Below are positions 22,978 through 32,251 of a stretch of DNA of 64,000 bases, in pieces. A program made the translations under genes and the position numbers. The notes beneath the pieces are model-generated. The model saw nothing but the letters and a program-made list of their open reading frames with translations. It did no database searches and was not told where the DNA came from. Every line of letters starts with the position of its first letter. Position 1 is the stretch's first letter. Source of the stretch: Escarpia spicata (taxonomy: Eukaryota; Annelida; Polychaeta; Sabellida; Siboglinidae); the NCBI GenBank assembly GCA_963995525.1, contig OZ023207.1:31848866-31912865 (forward strand), written 5' to 3'.

Positions 22978-25051
22978 CTACGAGGTCAATCATGTGCTGC
23001 CAACAAACAGTAGCCCTCTGGTGTGTGCGCCATCTACGAGGTCAATCATGTGCTGCCAACAAACAGTAGCCCTCTGGTGTGTGCGCCATCTACGAGGTCA
23101 ATCATGTGCTGCCAACAAACAGTAGCCCTCTGGTGTGTGCGCCATCTACGAGGTCAATCATGTGCTGCCAACAAACAGTAGCCCTCTGGTGTGTGCGCCA
23201 TCTACGAGGTCAATCATGTGCTGCCAACAAACAGTAGCCCTCTGGTGTGTGCGCCATCTACGAGGTCAATCATGTGCTGCCAACAAACAGTAGCCCTCTG
23301 GTGTGTGCGCCATCTACGAGGTCAATCATGTGCTGCCAACAAACAGTAGCCCTCTGGTGTGTGCGCCATCTACGAGGTCAATCATGTGCTGCCAACAAAC
23401 AGTAGCCCTCTGGTGTGTGCGCCATCTACGAGGTCAATCATGTGCTGCCAACAAACAGTAGCCCTCTGGTGTGTGCGCCATCTACGAGGTCAATCATGTG
23501 CTGCCAACAAACAGTAGCCCTCTGGTGTGTGCGCCATCTACGAGGTCAATCATGTGCTGCCAACAAACAGTAGCCCTCTGGTGTGTGCGCCATCTACGAG
23601 GTCAATCATGTGCTGCCAACAAACAGTAGCCCTCTGGTGTGTCCGCCATCTACGAGGTCAATCATGTGCTGCCAACAAACAGTAGCCCTCTGGTGTGTGC
23701 GCCATCTACGAGGTCAATCATGTGCTGCCAACAAACAGTAGCCCTCTGGTGTGTGCGCCATCTACGAGGTCAATCATGTGCTGCCAACAAACAGTAGCCA
23801 TCTGGTGTGTGCGCCATCTACGAGGTCAATCATGTGCTGCCAACAAACAGTAGCCCTCTGGTGTGTGCGCCATCTACGAGGTCAATCATGTGCTGCCAAC
23901 AAACAGTAGCCCTCTGGTGTGTGCGCCATCTACGAGGTCAATCATGTGCTGCCAACAAACAGTAGCCCTCTGGTGTGTGCGCCATCTACGAGGTCAATCA
24001 TGTGCTGCCAACAAACAGTAGCCCTCTGGTGTGTGCGCCATCTACGAGGTCAATCATGTGCTGCCAACAAACAGTAGCCCTCTGGTGTGTGCGCCATCTA
24101 CGAGGTCAATCATGTGCTGCCAACAAACAGTAGCCCTCTGGTGTGTGCGCCATCTACGAGGTCAATCATGTGCTGCCAACAAACAGTAGCCCTCTGGTGT
24201 GTGCGCCATCTACGAGGTCAATCATGTGCTGCCAACAAACAGTAGCCCTCTGGTGTGTGCGCCATCTACGAGGTCAATCATGTGCTGCCAACAAACAGTA
24301 GCCCTCTGGTGTGTGCGCCATCTACGAGGTCAATCATGTGCTGCCAACAAACAGTAGCCCTCTGGTGTGTGCGCCATCTACGAGGTCAATCATGTGCTGC
24401 CAACAAACAGTAGCCATCTGGTGTGTGCGCCATCTACGAGGTCAATCATGTGCTGCCAACAAACAGTAGCCATCTGGTGTGTGCGCCATCTACGAGGTCA
24501 ATCATGTGCTGCCAACAAACAGTAGCCCTCTGGTGTGTGCGCCATCTACGAGGTCAATCATGTGCTGCCAACAAACAGTAGCCCTCTGGTGTGTGCGCCA
24601 TCTACGAGGTCAATCATGTGCTGCCAACAAACAGTAGCCCTCTGGTGTGTGCGCCATCTACGAGGTCAATCATGTGCTGCCAACAAACAGTAGCCCTCTG
24701 GTGTGTGCGCCATCTACGAGGTCAATCATGTGCTGCCAACAAACAGTAGCCCTCTGGTGTGTGCGCCATCTACGAGGTCAATCATGTGCTGCCAACAAAC
24801 AGTAGCCCTCTGGTGTGTGCGCCATCTACGAGGTCAATCATGTGCTGCCAACAAACAGTAGCCCTCTGGTGTGTGCGCCATCTACGAGGTCAATCATGTG
24901 CTGCCAACAAACAGTAGCCCTCTGGTGTGTGCGCCATCTACGAGGTCAATCATGTGCTGCCAACAAACAGTAGCCCTCTGGTGTGTGCGCCATCTACGAG
25001 GTCAATCATGTGCTGCCAACAAACAGTAGCCCTCTGGTGTGTGCGCCATCG
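22978..25051 (+). repeat. 56-bp array, about 37 almost identical units
   Basis: The unit is 'ctacgaggtcaatcatgtgc' + 'tgccaacaaacagtagccct' + 'ctggtgtgtgcgccat'. Only a handful of single-base variants occur (gtccgcc near 23641; agccatctgg near 23798, 24412, 24468). That is the highest homogeneity of any array here, so it expanded or homogenised recently. The period is not a multiple of three and no long frame results. Confidence 0.97.
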
Positions 25052-25330
25052 GGCAGATGAATTTGTGTCTTTGTGGCATTGATCAAACTGTTCCACTTGA
25101 CTAAGGAAGCATATTGCTCAGCGATATGCAATCCATTCCATTTGTCGAATTATAGCCTAGGGCCTGGTTTGGCAAGATGAAACTTATGACCTATCTTTAA
25201 AACTTCAACTTTTAAGACCTATTCAAGGTGTTACAAATGCAAGTTCCAATTTGCAACTTGATAAGACCAGCAGGGAAATGGTGAAAGAACTGTTGGTCAC
25301 CACAAACACCTGGACACTGTTAAAAAAAGT

Positions 25331-25660
25331 AAAGGTAAGTTCTTACGTAGCGCAGTATCCAGTTCTCAGGATTACTCAAAGCGCTTTACACTTTACTCCC
25401 TGGCAGACCTGTTCAATCGAACACCATCTCGACTTCTCTGGGAAGCATTCAGCCACGTTGCAATTAGTGCGCGAAGATTATTCGTACACAAATATCCACC
25501 ATTATCAATAGCCAGGTACTCATTCATACAGCTGAGTGAACTGAAGCAACGTAAAGTGAATGAACGTGCCCAAAGTTCGACACCGCAGCACATGATTCAA
25601 ACCCGGGTTCTCTCAGTCAAGAGTCCAAAGCTCTAGCCACTGTGCCACTGCACTCCACTG
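25331..25660 (-). mobile_element. SINE family A copy
   Basis: On the - strand, from head near 25660 ('tggagtgcagtggcacagtg'), B box 'gggtttgaatc' near 25600, the family body, and one tail unit ending '...actgcgctacgtaagaactt' at about 25331. The tail has GCGC on both sides of the hairpin (aagcgctttgag...), the ancestral-looking state. Confidence 0.9.
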
Positions 25661-25754
25661 TTACTGTTAGTAGATGTTGTGTCGTGCTGCACACTGGACA
25701 TAGATGGACGGTCAGCGGGGCAGCATGCTTGGACACACCTATGTCCACACTTAC

Positions 25755-25832
25755 TCTGCCAAGCATCGAGAAGCGCCTCTTGATTCTTTTGCGGTAACGA
25801 GTAGCAGCGACCTTCACCTCAACCTCACCCCC
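25755..25832 (-). CDS. Candidate 78-bp ECT2 tail exon, basic
   Basis: On the - strand, a pyrimidine-rich acceptor 'gtccgctttccaccag' precedes 78 nt encoding GGEVEVKVAATRYRKRIKRR followed by FSMLGR. A consensus donor A|GTAAGT follows. It is phase 0 to phase 0, matching the donor of the last confident ECT2 exon and the other candidates. The basic cluster would suit ECT2's basic tail. No direct homology is recognised, so this is a splice-model call. Confidence 0.4.
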
Positions 25833-26620
25833 CTGGTGGAAAGCGGACAGAACGCCAGAACGTAACCAGAACAAGTCAATATAGAGAATGTCACTCGGGC
25901 CTGCGCCATTGTTTAAATCAACGGCCCCCTCATGGAAGCAACTGGGGGTCAATCATTGTTTTATTTATATTGTATTCATGACTGCGAATAGTATAACTGA
26001 TATTGGCGCGGTACCATTTAGAAAAAAAATTTCACCCTGAAATTTTTTTTTTATTAATATGGACTAAGGGAAAATAGTAGGAAATTTAAGTTCTTCCATG
26101 GACAGACTACCATATATCATCTTAGCTGCTAGCAGTTATGTATGGGTCAATAATGGAAGGATCCCTGTTGTGTCATGGTGCCCCACGGTTACCATATACG
26201 TACGAAAACAGATTATCTCTTGAGAAACACAATCACTACAGAATCATCATGACAATATGTATCAGCGCTAATCATATCAATTCTTGTTACTGTAAGATTG
26301 TTTATCCCATAGACAAATGGCGCTTAATCGATCGAAAGTTGTAGGTTGTTGTGTGAAGCCGTTGATCGTCAATTTACAATATGGTTCCTGCACTATTAAT
26401 CCCAGAGTGCTCTAGTTATGTTCCAGTAGCTCTGGCTTAACTAAGAAGTTCCACGAGACTGACTATTGCAGTATCTGAGGGTTATTTAGTGCATGCCTCA
26501 CAGGCTCATAGGCTGCTGATCAAAGCTAGCTTAGTTAAAACTATATTCAAATACATAGGATCAAGTAGTCTAAGATCAAATTTGTTCTGTCAGAGATAAA
26601 CCGACAAGGACACATTTAAT
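25833..26620. other. No gene recognised
   Basis: Single-copy-looking sequence with AT-rich stretches; nothing further supported. Confidence 0.5.
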
Positions 26621-27795
26621 AAGGCCAGACACGGCAGGTAGATAGGATTATTTTTTAATTTGTGCAAACAGTTCAATTTTTTCTGCCCAATGCATGAAAT
26701 GGGTCCTACTGAGTAAAATATATATTGAACTTTTTTTAGCCAGACCCCCCGTTTCCATGGTAACAAACAAAATGGCCACCATTTTGAGCAAATGTTGGCA
26801 AATTTGGAAAAGCTGCAATTTTTTATTGAATCAATATATAGTTATAATTCTTACAAATCCATGTTCTCTAGAGATACTATTGTGAAATGATCAGAGCATT
26901 TTTTGAAATGTTGTTTTTATTTTTTAAATAATTTGTTGGTAAAATACAAAAACATATCTTGTTTTTTTGTAATAAATTTGGCTATATCTTTCAAACTATT
27001 CATGATTTTTTTTAAAGTGTCTGATCGTTGCACACAGTAGAATATGCTGAATGCACCACTGAAAACATTATTTATATAGCATAATTATTCCGAGAGATAT
27101 CCCGTTTCCAAATGCAGAAATTTGAAGAAAAATGTTTTTGAGAAAATGGCTGTCAAAGATTGCATAATGGATTTCATTACATGATATCGACATGCTTGAT
27201 CCATGATTAAAACTCACTTACAGGTATGTAATTGTCATAGAAGTGAACTTTATTGATAGTATGCATACAAAGGTATAATAATCTGGCAAAAAAACATTTT
27301 CAGTATTTTTTTTCAAAAAACACCTTTTCACCTGGGGTGTCTGGCCTTGTTTTCAGTATTGCATTCAGCATATTCTACTGTGTGCAATGATCGGACACTT
27401 TTTTATGAATGAATGAATGAATAGTTTTAAAGATATAGCCATATTTGTTGCCAAAAAACAAGATTTTTTTCATATTTTACCAAATAATTATTTCAAAAAT
27501 AAAAACACATTTCAAAAAATGCTCTGATCATTTCACAATAGAATCTATAGAGAACATTGATTTGCAAGAATTATAACTATATATGGATTCAATAAAAAAT
27601 GGCAGTTTTTCCAAATTTGCCAATATTTTCTCAAAATGGTGGCCATTTTGTTTGTTACCATGGAAACGGGGGTCTGGCTGAAAAAAGTTCAATATACATT
27701 TTACTCAGCAAGACCCATTTCATGCATTGGACAGAAAAATTGAACTGTTTGCACAAATAAAAAAATTATCCTATCTACCTGCCGTGTCTGGCCTT
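26621..27795. mobile_element. Foldback element with 446-bp inverted arms
   Basis: The left arm 26621-27066 starts aaggccagacacggcaggta. Its inverted copy is the right arm 27350-27795, which ends tacctgccgtgtctggcctt. The arms are highly similar but not identical. The 283-bp loop ends near 27354 in 'ggtgtctggcctt', a second terminus-like motif. A simpler element 26621-27355 with short terminal repeats therefore seems to have gained an inverted copy of its left part. There is no coding capacity. The target duplication is not clear (TTAA-like bases flank both ends). Confidence 0.85.
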
Positions 27796-27837
27796 AAAAC
27801 AAAGTAATAAGTACAACTGATGTGCACTACGAAACAT

Positions 27838-28600
27838 GGTGTCGTGGTGACGTGTTTGTGCACTATGCTACTTACTTTGAGGGTGTCGTGGTGACGTGTT
27901 TGTGCACTATGCTACTTACTTTGAGGGTGTCGTGGTGACTTGCTTGTGCACTATGCTACTTACTTTGAGGGTGTCGTGGTGACTTGCTGACACTTACTGT
28001 GAGGGTATCGCGGCAGCGTGTTTGTGCACTACGACACTTACTGTGAGGGTGTCATGGTGACGTGTTTGTGCACTATGACACTTACTGTGAGGGTGTCTTG
28101 GTGATGTGTTTGTGCACTATGACACTTACTGTGAGGGTGTCGTAGTGACGTGTTTGTGCACTATGTCACTTACTGTGAGGGTGTCGTGGTGATGTGTTTG
28201 TGCACTATGTCACTTACTGTGAGGGTGTCGTGGTGATGTGTTTGTGCACTATGACACTTACTGTGAGGGTGTCCTGGTGATGTGTTTGTGCACTATGACA
28301 CTTACTGTGAGGGTGTCGTAGTGACGTGTTTGTGCACTATGTCACTTACTGTGAGGGTGTCGTGGTGATGTGTTTGTACACTGTGACACTTACTGTGAGG
28401 ATGTCATGGTGACGTGTTTGTGCGCTATCACACTTACTGTGAGGGTGTCGCAGCAGCGTGTTTGTACACTATGACACTTACTGTGAGGGTGTCGCAGCAG
28501 CGTGTTTGTACACTATGACACTTACTGTGAGGGTGTCATGGTGACATGTTTGTGCGCTATCACACTTACTGTGAGGGTGTCGCGGCGGCGTGTTTGTGCA
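27838..28600 (-). repeat. 44-bp array repeating a splice donor
   Basis: About 17 units. On the - strand each reads 'gtgcacaaacacgtcaccac' 'gacaccctcacagtaagtgt' 'cata'. It includes CTCACA|GTAAGT, identical to the donor of the candidate exon 28570-28650 that forms its right (upstream) end. The array thus repeats the last ~25 nt of that exon, its donor and the first intron bases. Confidence 0.9.
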
Positions 28601-28650
28601 GGAGTGCCGATGCTCATTTGGTCGACGAGATCGGAGTACGACACAGCACC
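28570..28650 (-). CDS. Candidate 81-bp ECT2 tail exon
   Basis: On the - strand, acceptor 'ccgccacggtag', then 81 nt encoding GAVSYSDLVDQMSIGTPAQT followed by RRRDTLT, then the consensus donor GTAAGT. It is phase 0 at both ends, so it splices in frame to the ECT2 exon 31477-31666. Its 3' end is the source of the 44-bp array, the same behaviour seen at confirmed ECT2 exons. That pattern is indirect support. I recognise no homologue for the peptide itself. Confidence 0.45.
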
Positions 28651-28693
28651 CTACCGTGGCGGGAACATAACAGAGCCAGTGTAACAGGCCGAG

Positions 28694-29076
28694 AGGACCA
28701 TGCCAGAAGGAGGTCCCTTGGAGGACCATGCCAGGAGTAGTTCCCTTCAAGGACCATGTTATAAGTAGGTCCCTTTTATGACCTTGTTATAAGTAGGTCC
28801 CTTTGACGACCATGTTATAAGTAGGTCCCTTCAAGGACCATGTTATAAGCAGGTCCCTTTGAGGACCACATTACAAGTAGGTCCCTAAAGGACCATGTTG
28901 CAAGTAGGTCCTGTTGAGAACCATGCTAGAAGTAGGTCTCTTCGAGGACCATGTTAGAAATAGGTATCTTCAAGGACCATGTCAGAAGTAGGCCCTTTCA
29001 AAGACCATGTTAAAAGAAGGTCCCTTTGAGGACAATGTTGTAAGAAGGTCCCTTCTAGGACCATGTTAGAAGTAGG
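28694..29076 (+). repeat. 28-bp array, diverged
   Basis: About 13 units of 'gaccatgttataagtaggtc' + 'ccttcaag', with considerable divergence between units; older than the neighbouring arrays. Confidence 0.85.
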
Positions 29077-29726
29077 TATTATTTCCAAGATGGTTTGCAC
29101 TAATGACATGTTTAGGCTTAACATTTTAATTGTTATAATACACAGCAGAAACTTAAATGTAATAACTTGTGCAATTATTTGCAGAAACAAATAAGACGAA
29201 ACACAAACTAAACTTAGGAGCCTCCTTCTGGCACGTGTAGCCTGACACAACTGAGGATCAAAGGTCATAGGGTCAGGTGTTGTTGTGCATTGCACTTGCG
29301 AGTGCATGCACGGTACACAGGCCTACTTATAGCATGGCATATTTCTCCGCCCTGTTACACGAGCACAACTACATGTATAAATAAATGTGACGGGTCGCGA
29401 CAATTCAAACCCTAAGGTACAGCATTTCAGTTTTGCAATTTTATCAAGCCATCCATGTGAGTCAGTTTGTTGCAAAGTTACGTGTGGTTGAACTGACCCA
29501 CCTGAAAAATTAAAGTTAGATATATTTGCATGTAAATCATACACCAGAGTAAATGAAGACCGGTACTTTCGCTCCTGTGATGATATTGAGTTTTTTTTTC
29601 AGTTTTGTTAAATGTACCTTACGGTCCAAACCACTGCGGCCTGTCACAAATAATAAAATAAATAAAAGACAGCAAATAAATAAATAAACAGCAAGCAAGT
29701 AAACAAACAGAAGTAAAAGAAAACTC
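29077..29726. other. No gene recognised
   Basis: Single-copy-looking sequence. An A/T-rich simple stretch (aaataaataaa-like) near 29650-29700 precedes the next array. Confidence 0.5.
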
Positions 29727-29998
29727 CTTATTTAGTGCAGTATCTAATCTTGGACTGGTCAATGTGCTCCGTCCCTCTGCTCCACCATCAAACTTATTTA
29801 GTGCAGTATCTAATCTTGGATTGTTCAATGTGCTCCGTCCCTCTGCTCCACCATCAAACTTATTTAGTGCAGTATATAATCTTGGACTGTTCAATGTGCT
29901 CCGTCCCTCTGCTCCACCATCAAACTTATTTAGTGCAGTATATAATCTTGGACTGTTCAATGTGCTCCGTCCCTCTGCTCCACCATCAAACTTATTTA
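29727..29998 (-). repeat. 66-bp array, four units, open on the - strand
   Basis: Four units with period 66 (22 codons). The - strand frame repeats FDGGAEGRSTLNSPR then LDTALNK. It is uninterrupted through all units but has no recognised splice sites or homology. Confidence 0.85.
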
Positions 29999-30694
29999 TT
30001 AATTTATAAACCCAACAGAATCTCCAGACTTACGCTGCAATTAAAACTGGCCTAATGCCCAACCTTAATAAAGTACAACCTGACTAGGGCAACCACCTTC
30101 TTCACAGCCAGAAACCTCTCTCAAAACAGGTGCAGGTAGATAATGAGAATGAAAAGTACTTAATTTTTATATTTGTAATAGTTATTACGCTATAACATTG
30201 TTAGTAGTTGTTACTCTGTTCATACAGAGTGAACTTGTAAACTGTCTCTTGATGATAACTCAATGATCACATTTTGCTTGTCAGTGTGATCTGGTCACTT
30301 TTAAGCAGGTAAAAATAACAATCTCATCCTTGTTTTATATAATCATTGATCACGTTTGGCAGGTACATAATTGTTAGAAAGAATGCATGAGAGTGGTCCC
30401 CGAAGACAGGTTCGACTGGATAGTATTGTCAGTGCAACCATGCGGCTGCTGAAACATCAGTATTCCTGGTGTAGTGACCTGTCGAAACGGAAATTTATGT
30501 TTGACACTGACAATGCTGAAATCTCAAAGCGAGTAATATTATTGACTAATACTGTAATTGGCCACAAAACGATTGTAGATGGTCGGACAGGTAATTACGT
30601 TTTTTTCAGTGAATAGCTATTTGATGTGCACCTAGTTTCCTAGTTGTTTCCAGCGCTCAGCAACATTCTATTAACTGACTGGTCTGTATTATTG
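29999..30694. other. No gene recognised
   Basis: Contains an 81-codon + strand frame (30371-30616) with no domain I recognise and with in-frame stops immediately upstream. I do not call it a gene. Confidence 0.5.
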
Positions 30695-31003
30695 TGGTTA
30701 CAATGTAATGGTCTCATTCAACTAGTTAGCCTTTTTCAGAACATTATCGTCCAAACCAACCTTTATATGCTGGCACTGAGGGTGGTCACTGTCAGGGTGA
30801 TTGTCGTCCTCAGTGGTTCTTTTACGTCCCAAATTGAGACGGGACCGACATTATCGTGATCTCACGAGTCACGAGGAATACACTGTCCACAATGTTTAGG
30901 TTTTTACACCAAATATCATGCCTACCCGGTCCAGGTTTCGAACTCAGAGCGCTGGCATGCCAGGCGGATGTGCTAACCACTACACTAGCCGAGCTCCTGG
31001 TTG
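30695..31003 (-). mobile_element. SINE family B, copy 2
   Basis: On the - strand the head is 'ggctagtgtagtggttagca' near 31000, with B box 'gagttcgaaacc' near 30938. The body contains 'ccctcagtgccagcatataa' and ends 'ccattacattgtaacc' near 30700. It matches 838-1138 along its length and is the better preserved of the two. Confidence 0.85.
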
Positions 31004-31476
31004 GAATCAAAACCAACGAAAACAACAACTGATTCAGTGCACCCAACACTAAACTGCTATTCCCAGAGAAAACACTAACCGCCTGTCCAACAATCCACAC
31101 ACTGTTTTGTTTACCCGATACTGCATTAACCAATCAAATTACTCGCTTTCATATTTAGGCGATTTCAGTACCGAGGATAAATCGACGACTCAAGAAGTTG
31201 ACATGCTGGGATACTGATGTATGCAGCCGCCCTACCGTAATGACAGAATGCATTCAGACAGTTTTCAGATGAACGAAAAAAAAATTTAAAATAAAATTAT
31301 TCTGTACTGTATCTGTCTGAATACATAGTTGGAATGTAAGTATTTGAATAGCGCATATTTGGGACACACAAAAAAATAATTTATTGATAGATTTCATTAT
31401 TTTAGGTGTCCAAACACAGACAGTAATTACGGAATCTGGAGTTGATAGATTACACAAGAAGAGTTGAGGTACTGAC
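31004..31476 (-). other. ECT2 intron after exon 31477-31666
   Basis: AT-rich intron sequence downstream (on the - strand) of the donor CTCACG|GTCAGT at 31477. Nothing else recognised. Confidence 0.6.
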
Positions 31477-31666
31477 CGTGAGTTCTGTGGCGAGGCGCAT
31501 GGCCTTGAAGTCACTGCCAGGGGTGTTGAGGAGGTAGGGGTTGATGGAAGCTGACGACACGTCTCGGTGGCGTGGACTCGCCAGCTGTGTCATGCTCGAC
31601 ATTGCTCGCTTCAACTTACGCGGTGTCTTGTTGAAGGAGAACGCTCGACTCACGCGCTTACTGAAC
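31477..31666 (-). CDS. ECT2: ECT2 exon: basic tail with RAFSFNKTPRK
   Basis: The acceptor is GACCCGTAG|GTTCAG (edge at 31666) and the donor is CTCACG|GTCAGT (edge at 31477). The exon is 190 bp. It completes an arginine, then reads FSKRVSRAFSFNKTPRKLKR and on to ATELT, leaving phase 0. RAFSF.KTP is the ECT2 tail signature, preceding a serine- and proline-rich stretch. Its acceptor is tandemly repeated upstream (29-bp array). Confidence 0.9.
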
Positions 31667-32215
31667 CTACGGGTCACATGACACGCTTACTGAACCTACG
31701 GGTCACATGACACGCTTACTGAACCTATGGGTCACATGACACGCTTACTAAACCTACGGGTCACATGACACGCTTATTGAACCTACGGGTCACATGACAC
31801 ACTTACTGAACCTATGGGTCACATGACACGCTTACTAAACCTACGGGTCACATGACACGCTTACTGAACCACGGGTCACATGACACGCTTACTGAACCAC
31901 GGGTCACATGACACGCTTACTGAACCTACGGGTCACATGATACGCTTACTGAACCTACGGGTCACATGACACGCTTACTGAACCTACGGGTCACATGATA
32001 CGCTTACTGAACCTACGGGTCACATGACACGCTTACTGAACATTTGGATCACATGACACACTTACTGAACCTATGGGTCACATGACGTGTTTACTGAATC
32101 TACGGGTCACATGACACAGTTAAGGTGGCATGACACAGTTACCTACCTGTTGCGCTTCACAAAAATGTAGAACTAAAAAAACTGTGATATTTAAAAAAGA
32201 CTCTTGATGTCAATG

Positions 32216-32251
<36 letters not shown>

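Noticed and set aside
25617..25952. 111-codon - strand frame as a single gene
   Set aside because: Its right part is non-coding in composition and its left part runs into a SINE. Only the 78-bp segment between good splice sites is kept, as a candidate exon.
30371..30616. 81-codon + frame with a donor-like GGACAG|GTAATT
   Set aside because: In-frame stops lie immediately upstream, including just after the only good acceptor-like site, and there is no recognisable homology.
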